Source: Conoideocrella luteorostrata (Eukaryota; Ascomycota; Sordariomycetes; Hypocreales; Clavicipitaceae). From it: DNA of 56,692 nt. The stretch is from positions 1 to 56,692 of the forward strand of contig JASWJB010000292.1 in NCBI GenBank assembly GCA_032433595.1, in the 5' to 3' direction. A program made the position numbers and the translations under genes. Below are positions 11,417 through 23,939 of the stretch, in pieces. The notes below the pieces were generated by a model. It was not told where the DNA came from, searched no databases, and saw only the letters and a list, made by a program, of their open reading frames with translations. How positions within the stretch are numbered: the first letter of the stretch is position 1; each line of letters begins with the position of its first letter.

Positions 11417-14166
11417 TCATTGTCTAAAACGGGCCAGCTGTGCCATGATATTTTGCACCTGAGCGGCAGCATCTCCACTGCTTCCAGTTGCTCTTGCGCT
11501 GCCTCCTCCATTTGGAGGCTGGCCTCCATAAGGAGCCCCATATGGCATATGCGGAGGTGCATGCTGAGCAGTAACCGCCCCTAAACTGCCCAATAGAGCT
11601 TGAATATCAACTTGAGAATTTGGAGCGCCGGGTACCACGGCAGGCACGCCATGAGCGTAGCCTCCAACTCCTGGAGGGGAAGGAGCGGCTCCTTGACCTT
11701 GCATTGATGAGAGCAGCCGTTGGAGTGTTGCATTATCAACTTGTCCCATCAGACTGGCAATATCGGCAGCAGAAACAGCAGATGGCTGTGGTTGTGGGGG
11801 GTATGCGACTGGTTGTTGTCCTCCATTGTATGTGGCCTGTTGATTATGTGCACTGTATGGATTTTGATATGTGTTGGTGTTGCCGTAACCCTGATTATAG
11901 TTCGGGGGAGCAGCTGAAGCTTTGGCGCGCAGTATCACCTCTGCGGCAGTACCAGGGTCCAGGTCGACGTATTGGTCGAAGCGGACGTTGCTGTTGCCAT
12001 TGGACCGGTCAAACACTTGCGCTGGGATTCTTCCCAAGCTCTGAGCTCGGACATCCAAATCCACCACAGCATGGACACCCTCAACTGCCTGTCGTTGTAT
12101 GACCTGGTCCTTGGGGAAGCGAGGGTGTAGGTACATAACCTCTGTCTTCAACCCCTTAGACTTGAACGCGCCATCGACCCAATTCACAAAGTCCCGATTA
12201 ACATCGGGTTGCAAAATAATCTGCACATCTGGCACATCAGAGCCGTATCTTCGGGGAAGATCCAGCTCAGGTTCGTGCCGTGGCCGTCCGTGGGGGCTGG
12301 GGCTTCGTCTGCGGTATACATCACGATCGTTCCGACCATACCCAGGGGATCGAGAACGTCCTCGGCCGCCTCGACCAGAGTCACTGTAGCTACGGTCTCG
12401 ACCGCCAAAGCCATCATCCCTTGCGTGGTGAAAGTCGCTTCGACGGGGTGAGTGATTTCGTCCTGGACGGTAATCATCACGACTTGTATGTCCGTGTTTG
12501 TCGCTTCGTCGGCCGCCGTCTCGACCGGAATCGCGGCCGCGCCCTCTGTCAGGACTACGATTACGGTCCTTCTTTGACTTATCCTGTACACGAGATATCT
12601 CGAGATCTTTCCCAGCGTTAAAAACTCATTACACTAATATCTCAGAGTACACTTCGACTTACGAATCCTGCGACCCTTGACCTCAAATCCCTGCAGATTC
12701 TCCATAGCCCTGTTGCCTTCCTCCACTGTATGATATTGCACAAATCCGTAAGCAGATTTTAGGGAAATTTGCGCAAGTCTGCCATGCCTGTGAAATAAGT
12801 CAAACACATCGCGCTTAGACACTTTATCACTGGAGAGATTGCCTGTTTCGTGACGAGGTTCAAGTAGTCAGTAAAGATTCTCAACTAAATTTGGGAACGG
12901 CCAAAGCCAAATACCGCCCCACCGCTCTGGGAACAGGAATCACATACCAATGAAGATACGGGACCCGTCCGGGAACCGGTCCCATTTAGCTTCAGACATA
13001 TATTGCCTCTCGTCAGTCATGAACTGGTCCCATTTGTGCTGGTACTCTACATCATGACCTTGATCACTGGGATATCCGGCGGCCGTTTGGTTTGAGTACG
13101 GGAGACCATTCAGGCCGCTGGTAGGGGGAGGGGGAAGATTGGTTGAAGGATCTGTGGACGTGCCGGGAGCACTACCGACATGGTATGAAGGTGCTTGGCC
13201 AGGAATTGGGTGCGTAACAGGTGTATTGGGATTAGCTCCGAGGGGATGGTGTTGCGAGGCATACGACGCGGTGGCAGAGTGGGGCTGGGGAGGTCTTGGA
13301 GGTAGGGAAGAAGTAGGTGGCAACGCAGTCGACGGCAGAGATGCAGAACCCGTGGGCGGTTCAGATTGTGCCGAAAGGATAGATGGATCATGATCGGATT
13401 TGGGATCAGTAGGTTGGGCAGTGAGATCAGCCACGAGCTTCTGGATGTCAAGCGACGATGAGTTTTGCGACTCCGTAACATTGGATTCTGGGCCATCTGG
13501 GTGTTTGGTCTGGGCTGATTGGCCTTCCTTCTGTTGGTCATCCTCATTATGTTGTGCTGGTGGTGCTGGGGCAGGAGGGTCCGCTGCAGATTCAATCTGG
13601 GCAGTATCTTGACGGTCCGCAACAGCAGGCAGTGTGGAAGAGGTCGCAGAAGGGTCATGGGAGGTGGCAGCAACAGAGTCTTCTGATGAACGATTGACGG
13701 TCAACTGCTCGGATGTAATAGAAACTTGGTTGGATTCTTGCGGATTTGATGAAGATACATGCTGCTCATTGTCCAGTGCATCACCCTCTTCAGGTTCGAT
13801 GGGCGAGTCAAAAGTCTTGGCGTAATCGTCATTGCTGTCTGAGGGCTCAGGTTGAGACCGAGGCTGAGGCTGAGGCTGTTCAGAGAGGCCTGGCTCTGTA
13901 TCTTCGCCATACGGATCGTTGAAGCTGTCATCATCTACGACATCGTCGTTGTCAGCGGGCTCAGCAGATTCGGCGGAAATGGATTCGATGGCAACTTTGT
14001 CGTGATCGCCTTGGACGGCACCTGCAGCAGCAGCGACCATGGCGTCAATAGTGTCAACAGTGTCCTGGAGTGCAGGAACAACGAGCGGAGCGGCGGTGTA
14101 TACAGGTGACGGTGATACGGGGGACAGGTTGGCAGTAGCCCGGAGTTCGACGTCGGGCTCTATCAT
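11417..14166 (-). CDS. nab3: Nab3-like RRM protein (nuclear polyadenylated RNA-binding)
   Basis: Three exons (14166-12948, 12842-12663, 12624-11417), 868 residues. Residues 1-400 are acidic and S/P/Q/T-rich and probably disordered. A single RRM spans the exon junctions, with RNP2 RIFIGNL at about 403 and RNP1 SAYGFVQY. It ends in GRRILFNAGKDLEISRVQDKS, a typical Nab3 RRM end. An R/S/G/D-rich stretch follows, then a globular DVQIILQPDVNRDF region, and the last about 130 residues are Q/P/G/N-rich. In yeast, Nab3 acts with Nrd1 and Sen1 in early termination of RNA polymerase II on non-coding transcripts, and its Q-rich tail self-assembles. The start at MIEPDV is chosen because the 43 residues upstream do not resemble the family. 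The second intron (12662-12625) is only 38 nt, yet it is the only choice that keeps phase and the RRM end. Confidence 0.82.
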
Positions 14167-14696
14167 CAAAGCTAGGATTTGCGGTCTAAGTAAAGTAAGA
14201 AGGTAGAGCGAAGAGCTTTCCAGACTCTGCGAGCAGCACAAGACCCTAAAAGAAAAGATCTTGTTGACTGCAGGTAGGGGGGAAAGCTTCAGCAAGGCTA
14301 GGGCGCGGCGTTGATTGAAATTAGCAATGTCAGATGATGGCCATTGAAGCTACCGGTACTTTAAGACTTGGAGTTTGTGCCCAACGGGGCAAAGACTCTT
14401 CGTTGAATGCAGATGCAACCGCTTCGCTGCCGCAGCTGTTGGTGCTGATGCAGAGCAAGAGTTAAATCAGCGAGTAGCGCACTCAGGTGGTTGTAGAATA
14501 CTATGTGGGAGGAGGATCGTAAATGGAGGCCACAGACAGCAGGTCAGGCTCGGTGAAACGCGGTGCCGTATGCCGGAAGCCGAAGATGAGATTGGTAGTC
14601 GTGAGGGTTTGAGGGAGAGAAGCGCTTGTGCAAATAGGTCGGCAGGCAAGGTTTTGAATGGAAAGTGGCGTTGGCGGGCGGCGAGTACCAAGAGAG

Positions 14697-14785
14697 GTAC
14701 TCCGTACTCCGTGCTCTGTAGTTACTCCAGAGCCACTCCGTACGTTGGTGGATGTGGACAGGCAGTGAAGGTTCGGAGTACTCCG
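14697..14785. repeat. Cluster of ACTCCGTAC words upstream of nab3
   Basis: Within 90 bp there are four matches to the dispersed word: two overlapping at 14697-14712, one at 14735-14743, and a 12-bp palindrome CGGAGTACTCCG at 14774-14785. It lies about 530-620 bp upstream of the nab3 start codon. Confidence 0.8.
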
Positions 14786-15032
14786 TAAGTGATGCGACAG
14801 TTTGCCTGCCGTCCGTTCACCTGATAGGTCAGAGTCTGCATCTGGCAAACGCCCCAATTCTGGGACTCGTACGAGCTTCCATAATATCGCTGGTTGTTTA
14901 ATCACTTATTGAAACACACCTAAGTATTTCATGTCCTTTTCAAAATTCGTCTGTTTAAGTGATGCCGGTTTATGTGGATACAACTCCGTCGTGCCACAGC
15001 TATTGCCGCAGGGCTGTCAGCAAAACTTGCAT

Positions 15033-15384
15033 TTAGGGACGGTTTGGATGATAGCCTCTCGATGAGCTCTGATACACATGCGAAGTGGTCGACTCTCCAA
15101 TAACACAATCATAAGCAATTATATGGTCGGCCTGCTGATAGCTAACACGTATTTCATGTCGGTCCGTAACATCGATAATATACTTATACGCAGGTATCTG
15201 CAGAAGAAATGAAGGAGGCAGCAGCGGACCAGCAATTCACAAACTGAGGTGTCTTGTGCAAGTCTAGTGCCAAGTCATGTGCTTCCTCAACAATGTCGGG
15301 TGGAGCAAGATCTCGTCTCTGCATCATCCATACACAGTGAAACTCGATTTGTTTTTCATGCACGCCGTACTGGATAGTCGTCAC
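15033..15384 (-). CDS. Weak candidate small gene or remnant
   Basis: Two stop-free stretches could be joined: 15384-about 15240 (MTTIQYGVHEKQIEFHCVWM...) and 15197-15033 (IPAYKYIIDVTDRHEIRV...), the second preceded by a good TTCTTCTGCAG acceptor. The composition looks protein-like, but no family is recognised. A suitable donor is unclear (GTGAAT gives a 43-nt intron, GTATGG about 135 nt), and the start would sit 62 bp from the ICT1-like start. Stretches of 55-66 codons can occur by chance. Confidence 0.2.
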
Positions 15385-15446
15385 TTCAATGGCAACTATT
15401 AGTCACCATGTCGCAAACGAAAACTAGCTATTGACCAGGTACAAAG

Positions 15447-16165
15447 ATGGTCACAGGTGTCTCCAACTTGTCGCGCCGCGCGGCAGCTGTCCTGCGTCCA
15501 ACAACTGCAATTCTACGCCCTTTAATTAACACCAGGACGAAACGCTATGATGCATTTGACGCTAAATTGGACAAAGAAGCTCTGGCCGAAGCTCGCACAT
15601 GGTTTCAAAACTTTGATCCATCTTGTTTGCCCAAAGGAAGTACGACATTTGCACGATCAAGCGGGCCAGGTGGACAGCACGTTAATAAGTATGACAGAGA
15701 CCATTCCAATTAAGAAGGGGAAATAAAGCCAGAGCAATTCGTTGGCTAACTTACACCAGAACTGAGACAAAGGCTACTACTGTGTATTGTGTGAAGGAGC
15801 TTCTGTCTATTCTCCCAAAGAATCTGCACCGCAGCATTCGATCTTCCAAGTACTACATTGCGAACAATGACTCTCTCACATTCCAAGACCAGAGCCATAG
15901 ATCCAGAACTGCAAATGCAACGGAAAATCGACAAAAATTAATCCTTGAAGTAACTCGCATCTACCGATCAACGACTCCTTCGGAGACAAGCAGTGAGAAA
16001 GGGAAGAAGTACGAGGCAATGTAAGTCACCGTCATGTGAAACCAGCACTGCACTGTGAGAACAATGCTTATGAATGCTAGTGAAAAACAATTTCACGAAT
16101 CCCGTATCAAACAAAAAAAGTTTGCGAGCGCAAAAAAGCAGTCACGTAAAGGGCCGCCTGAGTGA
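15447..16165 (+). CDS. Mitochondrial peptidyl-tRNA hydrolase / class I release factor (ICT1-like)
   Basis: Three exons (15447-15688, 15760-16020, 16081-16165), 195 residues. The motif SSGPGGQHVNK near residues 71-81 contains the catalytic GGQ of class I release factors, which hydrolyses the ester bond of peptidyl-tRNA in the ribosomal P site. The codon-recognition domains of true release factors are absent. The C-terminus is a lysine/arginine-rich helix (ESRIKQKKFASAKKQSRKG), as in ICT1/ArfB/Pth4-type rescue factors that insert this tail into the empty mRNA channel. The N-terminal 30 residues are R/A/S/T-rich and nearly lacking in acidic residues, suiting a mitochondrial presequence. It probably releases stalled mitoribosomes. 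The first intron has a GGCTAAC branch point. Confidence 0.88.
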
Positions 16166-17627
16166 TGACTGATTCTGGACGTCAACGTGCAGCCAAGGAG
16201 ATGGCATCATAAAGACCAAAGTCTAACTACACGTGGCGGACGCAGAATCGCTTCGTTGCGGAGACGTCAAAGTACTTCAAATGGAAGACGCCATAATATA
16301 TATTAAATAAGAGAATACATTGTTCATTCTACAAGCCTGAACTAAACTCTGTTGACGGCACAGTCAGACTCATGCGGCGCCAGACGACGCATATCCATTA
16401 TTGTGAGTATCGAACTGTTGGTCAATGTTGTCCGGCAGGGTATAGCCGGCACCTGATGCTGTATAGCTACGTATTGAGACGAGTCCACGAGTGACAAAAA
16501 ATACAAAAGCAAACAAGAAGATTAATAAGATGATCACGAATGGGGAGGAGATGGGGATCTTCTCACGTACCTTCTGTTATCGGCGCCGTAGCTAAACTAG
16601 ACATCGCTACTCTATATAGCGCATATACTTCGCGAAATAGCGGATAAGCAAAATGAAAATACGCCCTAGATAGACGAAGAGTCTGGTTATCATAGCTGTG
16701 TGCAGCTGTATTTCCATCTGTAGAGATTTCTGTAGAGATTTATAGCGAGTAATATATCAAGTTTATGATGAACTGTAGTCTAAGAAATGGTGACAGTTGG
16801 ACCCCCCCAGGGCGGCGGCGAACCCGGAGTTGATTAGTATGTATGTATTGCCTTATATTGTTGCTCCAAACTACAGAATCTGATGGAATGAAAGTTGCTC
16901 ATGAAAATGGTGCGACGCCATGATTCGCAACTGGAGCGGCTTTGGCGGTTCAGGTAGGTATTTTTTCGTCGTCCTATACCGGGTTTCGATGACAGCAAGT
17001 CTTCCCGTCCAACTCTATCATGAAATGCTGGTTCCCTACTCCGTAGACAGCAGTCTGCTACAATTAACATGTGATGATCCCCCAACCCTTCCCTTCTTGC
17101 CGCTCCGGCACGTTTGTATGACTACAATTTTGTTCCGTGTGTGAATGTCCGGTGTTGATGGTATAATTACGTAGTAGCTGAAAAAGCGGCTTAACCAAAC
17201 GAGACCCACCGAATTGTGCAGCGAAGCAGCAAGCCGACCTCCAGCGCAAAGCCCCACCTCCTCCCGTCTGTCCATCGCATGATTGAAACAATAATTATCT
17301 TGGTGCCAGCTAACCCGACTTGCGAATGAACCCTGCTTGAAACTTGTTATCGCCAGCGGGAAAGAAATATCTGTGCCAACCTGAAGATTAACCGAACAAA
17401 CGGAACAATATCCCCATCCAACCACGGACTTGTACCTCGCAGGCACAATCTATCGCGCGCGATATCACCCGCATCGAAACGTCAATCGTTACTCTAGGGC
17501 GAGAAAGCTCGACACACGTCCCGTCTCATCAACCGCGGGACAAGACTCTCTTTCTGGCCTCGTCTTACTTCATATATCACCTCCTCTACCCGCCGACGGC
17601 AAGACATACGAGTAGAATCGTAAGACG
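16166..17627. other. Intergenic, no supported gene
   Basis: 1.46 kb between the ICT1-like gene and the protein kinase, including the kinase promoter. One near match to the dispersed word (ACTCCGTAG, 17038-17046). No coding exon, RNA gene or repeat found. Confidence 0.6.
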
Positions 17628-19018
17628 ATGGACAGCCAGCAGCAGTCTCCGCCGCCCCAGATCCAACCTTGTCGGTACAAGGTAGGAAAGACACTGGGCG
17701 CTGGCTCCTATTCTGTCGTGAAAGAGTGCGTTCATATTGATACCGGTCGATACTATGCCGCCAAAGTTATCAACAAGCGACTTATGGCAGGGCGCGAGCA
17801 CATGGTACGTTCGGCCATTTGCCTGTCTATTTCTTCCCCATGTGCCGCCCAGTTCTGATCTTGATGGGCAAGCCCCCCCCCCTTTTCTTTTTTTTTTTTT
17901 TTTAGGAATGTTGAGACAGTATCTACCGAGGATTTATTACTAAAATTGCGCAGGTTCGAAATGAAATATCCGTGCTCAAAAAGGTCTCGATGGGCCATCA
18001 GAACATTTTAACCCTCGTGGATTACTTCGAGACCATGAACAACCTGTATCTCGTTACCGACTTGGCACTTGGTGGTGAGCTGTTTGACCGAATCTGCCGC
18101 AAGGGATCATACTACGAGTCCGACGCCGCCGACCTTATCCGCGCTACTCTCTCTGCCGTCGCCTATCTGCACGACCACGGCATTGTTCATCGTGATCTGA
18201 AACCCGAGAACCTGCTATTTAGAACCCCCGAAGACAATGCAGATCTCCTTATCGCGGATTTTGGCCTCTCACGCATCATGGACGAGGAGAAATTTCACGT
18301 CCTCACTACGACGTGCGGCACTCCGGGATACATGGCCCCTGAGATCTTCAAAAAGACCGGTCACGGCAAGCCTGTAGATCTTTGGGCGCTCGGAGTCATC
18401 ACGTACTTCCTTCTCTGCGGCTACACCCCCTTTGACCGAGACTCTGATTTTGAGGAGATGCAAGCCATCCTTAATGCGGACTACAGTTTCACTCCCATAG
18501 ATTACTGGCGGGGAGTCTCCAGCGACGCCAAAGACTTTGTCCGCCGATGCCTGACCGTCGACCACAGCAAACGCATCACTGCCCACGAGGCTCTTCAGCA
18601 CCCTTTCGTTGCTGCCCAGAAATCCACAGACGGTGCCGGCGAGAACCTGCTGCCCACCATCAAGAAGAACTTCAATGCCCGCCGCACCCTTCACGCAGCC
18701 ATCGATACAGTCCGCGCCATCAACAAGCTGCGCGAAGTCCAACATTTGATGGATGGCGCTCGCTCCAAGGAACCCGACCGAGGCGCCGCTAATGCACGCA
18801 CTCAAGGAAACGGCACTCGCAAGGACGACAGCGGAGTATCCTTTGGCAAAGAAGACAGCGGATACGGCACACAGCACGACACAGATGTCACTATGCGGGA
18901 TGTAAATTCCTCATCTACCGTGACTAGTATCCCTGCTTCTCTGCAACCTGGCCACCAAGTCAACAAGATTATTCAGACCAGTAAAGGTCTATGGAGTGGT
19001 CCCTCATCAAGCAGGTAA
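17628..19018 (+). CDS. Calcium/calmodulin-dependent protein kinase (CaMK I type)
   Basis: Two exons (17628-17804, 17954-19018), 413 residues. Kinase motifs in order: glycine loop GAGSYSVVKE at about 24-33, catalytic lysine AAKVI at 46, HRDLKPENLL near 137, DFGLS, an activation loop with TTTCGTPGYMAPE, and DLWALGVITYFLLCGYTPF. After the catalytic domain, KKNFNARRTLHAAIDTVRAINKLRE is a basic amphipathic helix typical of the autoinhibitory/calmodulin-binding segment. The tail (residues about 320-413) is S/T/D-rich and disordered. This is a cytosolic Ser/Thr kinase activated by Ca2+/calmodulin and by activation-loop phosphorylation. The intron contains a C10-T run and several T-rich tracts. The final GSSSR...GGTAACT could hide an extra donor, but the TAA stop is the simplest end. 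Confidence 0.93.
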
Positions 19019-20488
19019 CTCTACCTTGTTCAAATCATTGCACTGCATCAATCCTGATTTCTCATCGCACATCTTGTTTCCCACTTTTCATTATCTTCTA
19101 CTATCTCTGTGCATAAACGTCGACGAACGCTATGGTCTTGGTCTTTCTTCTTTTTTTCTTTTTTTTTCTTTGGCGGGAGGGGGAGTGAATTACATAATCG
19201 TGGATAGTGGTGATGATAAGGGATTTTTATACCATTCACAGTGATTAGAAGGGAACCTATCAGGCTCCGGTAGTCTTTTTGCCCTCATCTATTCCATGTC
19301 AAGTCGCAAGGTATTGAGGTGTTTTTTTTTTTCCTTTGTCATATCCTGGCGGGTTACTATATAGTACTTGGTTAGATTGGATACCAGTGTGAGCGGACTG
19401 AGGAAGGGGACCAAAAAGATGGACGGGGTTTTGACAGGTCATTTTGCTCCTCCAAAGGATGAGCTGGGTGGATGACGTTGAAGATGACACGGCGTATTTA
19501 TCTCTACATGGATCACATGGCTGATGAGGTCTGTCTTATTTACTATTTGATATTGTGCTAAGCATGATGGGTGGCTATTCTAGAACATGTTGGATGGGAT
19601 CTTAGATCCAGGATATCACGTAGTCAGTACTCTCTGTCTGATACCAGCTTCCGCGAATAAAATATTTGGTAAAGGCCGTACTGGGTAATATTACCTCAAT
19701 AACTATCATACAAATTGGGGCTTATGACACGAAGAGTGTGTAAAAGGATACTCGAACAGTTTTTGTTTGAAAACCTTAAATGTTTCTTCTCGGTTTCGTT
19801 GTTCCTTTCTAACTCTAGTTTCTAGCGAGTGGCATCTTTGGTATTGATTCTCCCAACCTCTCTTCCCATCGTATGTGTATTACCACAAGCCACCATCCTT
19901 ACAACATTTCCGCCTGCCCTCGCGGGCGGCCCATAGGACTTTCTCCGGTCCCGTTTGTCCAAATCAAGAGCGCCTTTTCCGTCCTCTGCCAGGCTCTCTA
20001 GCGAGCGTATTGGTGCATGTCAACCCTCCAGTGAGACCCATATATGCACGAATTACCTCTTATGTATACATTACGTACTCTATCATTGCAAGGCCTTCTC
20101 CGAGGCCGATAAATGCAGTACGTGGGTTCAAGCTATCGCCTCCCACCGTGACTCTCCCCTTGTCCTGCTTCTTATTATAATCGACCGAGAATTCCATCGG
20201 TGACCGTCACGTCCGTCGGGGAGAGCAAGAATCCGAATAAAAACACCAAGTTGCGCCAAATCGCTGTGCTGATGAATGCCAAAGATGTTTGTGTTAAAAA
20301 AAAAAAAAAAGGTTGTTCCGAAGATTAAGTATGTGAGTGGTTTTGGTATGTCGAGTCATTAGCAGGATGTCGTTAAGGGACCCGCGTAGATAAAAATAGG
20401 AGTATCATGATGAGCTAATGGCTGTAGTGTCGAGGAAATTGTGTTATTATACGCGGTATGTGGTGACAGTTTTCGACTTTCTGTGCTC
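19019..20488. other. Convergent intergenic region
   Basis: 1.47 kb between the 3' ends of the kinase and AUR1. It contains T-rich tracts at 19150-19170 and 19322-19331 and an A15 tract near 20296. Open frames such as 19875-20180 (+) show no domain or protein-like composition. Confidence 0.6.
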
Positions 20489-21972
20489 CTAATTTGGTTG
20501 TTGCCGGACAACTACGACCTCGCTCAATTCGACATCCCGAGGAGGCGCATTGCCATCCCATAATTGGCCGTGGGTGGTCATATCCATGACCATCATACCT
20601 GGGACTGTGTCCTCTGAGATTGTAGGGCTCAAGGTACCACTACTAGAGCTGCAGCTGGAGCTGCTCCCGAGCGTCCAACCATCGCTCGAGTTTTCGCGAC
20701 GATGTTCCAGCAGACTGAGACTGAAGTATTGATTCCCGTATTCTTCGTCTGCAATTTTGTAGCGGTCTCCGATCTCGACATAGTCATAGTCCCATCGGGT
20801 AATTTTGTCAGCTTGGCGTTGAGGTAAATAGCGCGCGCGAGCCGAGTAGAAGAATGCCGCAGCGATGAGACCACCCCCGACAAGATCGATAGCGTAGTGA
20901 TGGCTGAGATACATGGTGGCCCACCAAATCCAGCCAACGTAGCCAATAAAAAAGATTCGAAATTGCGGGAAGCAGTAGCTCATGAATAGTGCCTCGAGAA
21001 CGGCGTACCCTCCGTGGAGCGATGGGAACGCGCCAAATGGCAGAGGTGCGGCGGTGAAGTTGCTGGTGTAAAGGTCAATGCCAAAAATTTTATCGATGCG
21101 CTCCAAACCAGCCGGGGAACCTTTCATGCCGTAGGCCGCGGGGACCAAACCATTTTGGTCTTCGTACCAAGGTGGTGTACAAGGGAAGACGAGTTGAATG
21201 GTTACTCCGAGAATGCTCATCCATCCAAAAGTACGGGCGAACACAGGCGTCGTTCCGGGGGCGGCGAAAATAAACATGAGCAAAGAGCACACGGCAGGAG
21301 CTCCAAAGTGAATAATGCCGTAAGGAAGCCAAGCGAGGATGTCGAGAATGGCGTGCTTGTGGGCGGAAAGAATGTTGGATAGATTGGCGCCGTACAGGAC
21401 ATTTTCCAGAGCTGGCAGAACACGGACCCAGATATGTGGTCTGTAGTCGTATGGAATAAACCTACAAGACGCTTTTGTTAGCATTCCTCATCGCAAAGGG
21501 AGGTCTGCTAGAGATGTTCAAAATCAAAACCCGAGGGGGACAATGCATACCGACTGCAGAAGAAGTAGACGAGCCACACCCATATTGTCACAGATGGGAG
21601 GAAGAATTGTCGGGTCGCGGGCATGAGTAAGATCCAAGAAGCGGAAAGCAAAGCGAAGAACTTGAGAGCGGGAGCGGGAGGCGCTATCCAGAGCGAGAAG
21701 AGTGTTAAGCCAGCAAGAAAGACATATTGCAAATCTGAGGGCCTCCACTTGCGCTTCTGCAAATCCCGCAGACCGTCCCAGAAGTTGAATGACGTTCGAA
21801 GAGTGGTTATGTCTTCAGCGCCGGGGTGCGTCGTCTTTGACTTGGAGCGAGCACGTCTTCTACCGACGTGGTAGCGATTCGGAAGACGGTTGAGGAATGC
21901 GATAGTCAGGTTTTCGGTCCATAATGACGGCAGGACCGGCTTTCCCGGAGCAGAACCGGGAAGATCCTTCAT
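20489..21972 (-). CDS. aur1: Inositol phosphorylceramide synthase catalytic subunit
   Basis: Two exons (21972-21551, 21461-20489), 464 residues; the 89-nt intron joins FFCSR to FIPYDYRPHIW. It is a multi-pass protein with PAP2/AUR1 motifs FPSLHGGYA near residue 285 and HHYAIDLVGG near 327, which hold the histidines and aspartate of the catalytic triad. The LVFPCTPPWYED loop is also typical of AUR1. The enzyme transfers phosphoinositol from phosphatidylinositol to ceramide in the Golgi, a step fungi have and animals lack, and it is the target of aureobasidin A. The C-terminal about 90 residues are acidic and serine-rich and should be cytosolic. Length fits the filamentous-fungal family. Confidence 0.93.
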
Positions 21973-23923
21973 GATAATAATATCAACGGAGTGGAAGCCA
22001 CGATTGCGATTCGGTAATGGTGACGCCGTTTAGACTTGACGAGACGTCCACGTCGCGAACGGGGTTGAGGTCTGTCGCACAATGGGACTGGAGAGACGAT
22101 TGATGCGACAGAGCCTCGTCGTGATCGTTCCAAATATCTGAAATGCTCTTTAAAAAAATTACCCAAATGCTATCTCATAATCCAAAGCTGGGCGAAAAGC
22201 GTGCTTCCAAATGGGTTCGAGGCGAGAAAGCGTCCTGGACGATGCGGCTCTCGACACGTGCCACGATGGTTGATTTAGTTGTTCGTCGTGGAGGAGATCT
22301 GGACGGCGGTCGGCAACTCCAGGCACGTGTGAGCGCGGCGGAGGACGAGGGAAGAGAGGAAAGTCGTGGGCGGCAGGAAGTGAAGGGGAGAAGAGGTTGG
22401 AAGAGAAGAGCGACGGAGATTACTAGGAGAAGAAGCGAAGAAGCGGACGATGAGGGAATGGGCACAGGAAAGTGGAATGGGAGACAAGAGGCTAGGGCGG
22501 GCCAAGGCCTGGCTTGGATCCAGGGCGCACGACGGACGATGGAGGATGGTCTGGGGGGGTGCGGGAAGTTTGTAGGGGGGAATGAATGGGCACTGACTGG
22601 GCCTGGGGGACGGGAATGGTGCACGCCCGGGACGGGGTTTTCGTGCCTCCGGGCGGCAAGAGGTCGACAAACGACTCGTGATGTCAATTAGATCGAGCCT
22701 GCTGCGTGCTCAGTGCAATTCGAACAGTCTTGCTACCGACAGGAGCGACACTGGACGGAGTCATCGACCGGCTCTTTCGGGCACGGCGACGACGAGGACA
22801 GTATTACGAACACTACTTCAGCCCGGATTGGAAACTGCAATAACACGGCATGTCGCCATGTTATTTCAAGTCAATGGCAGGCGGCTTACGGAGTACTTAG
22901 CCTTGCTCTGCTCGACCGAGCGTCTTGCTTCAGTGGACATCCACCGCCAAACAGGAGACTCGGCTAGGATGGAGTCTCTGACGACGAGAGTTCGCGCGCT
23001 GATGCCGGTCAAGTTTTGGCGCTATGCAACCTGTGTCGTGTGTCGTGTGCTGTGTCGTGTGAGCGCTGGCCTTCCCCATGCCACCCGGAAGCAGCGGCAT
23101 CGGTAGCCGGTACCTCGGGCACAAGTACACTTTCCCTCTTGAGCCACCGGAAATTAAGTGTGAGAAGCTGCGGGAAGAACAACTGAAAAAAATACCACCC
23201 AATAGCATAGGTGGAAAGAAGAGAACCTACGCTAAGCCCTGTTGGGTACCGTTAAAGTTGCAGAGTCCACAGCAAGGTGGACCAGCCAGATGTCCGTTCA
23301 GTGCTGAGTGGGATTGTGGGAGTAGCAAATGGTGGCTGGAAATTGCAGTGGGCTGCGCCAGGTGCCACAAGTGCCTACGCTGCTCTGGAGCAGCAGGGAT
23401 TAGGTCGTTATCCCCTGCTGATTCAGAGCTTACTGCTATTTTCTGCTCAGATGGCGGTTGGTGGTTGGCTGGAGGATGTGAGCGAAATCGAGAGCAGCGG
23501 GCTCGGGCTTCTCGCTTTGTGCGCTTGGCTGGTCTGACGGGTACTTGGCGCTCAATGTCTGCGGACTGCGCGACCGAGGCTGCCGTGAGGGACAAAGGAG
23601 CCAGTGGGACGGCGGGATCTTTCCTTCCTTTCCTTTTCTGCTTCCTCGTCTGTCCTCTCTGCTCCTTCTGCATGAGATGACCGTCTTACTGTATCGGCAA
23701 CATGTGTGGCAAGGTAACTAATGTTGCACTGGTTTAGAACTTCAGCAAGGCTGTGGAATGATTCCGTGCTTGCCGCCCGCAGTTCTGTTATGTCTACTCT
23801 GTAATCTACGAAATACGCAGTATGTCAAGTCGAGTGATCAGGTTCAGAAGCTGGTACGTGTGGGTTCATACTCAGCCCTGCATGTACGTGGCCCGGAACG
23901 TCATGAGGTAACAAGGCGAAGTG

Positions 23924-23939
23924 TACGGAGTACGGAGTA
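23924..23939. repeat. Overlapping direct pair of TACGGAGTA
   Basis: Two copies of TACGGAGTA overlap by two bases in the same direction. Part of the dispersed word family, in the gene-poor region. Confidence 0.85.

Larger units (their letters stand above)
14167..15446. other. Divergent intergenic region, nab3 / ICT1-like gene
   Basis: Holds the nab3 promoter and 5' leader, possibly with a leader intron, and the promoter of the ICT1-like gene. Between 14697 and 14785 there are several copies of ACTCCGTAC, including a 12-bp perfect palindrome CGGAGTACTCCG at 14774-14785. A weak two-exon coding candidate on the minus strand is listed separately. Confidence 0.5.

Noticed and set aside
22175..22687. 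170-codon proline/serine-rich frame upstream of AUR1
   Set aside because: Produced by a purine-rich strand (its complement reads as P, S, R and L codons). No start context or domain; better explained as promoter composition.
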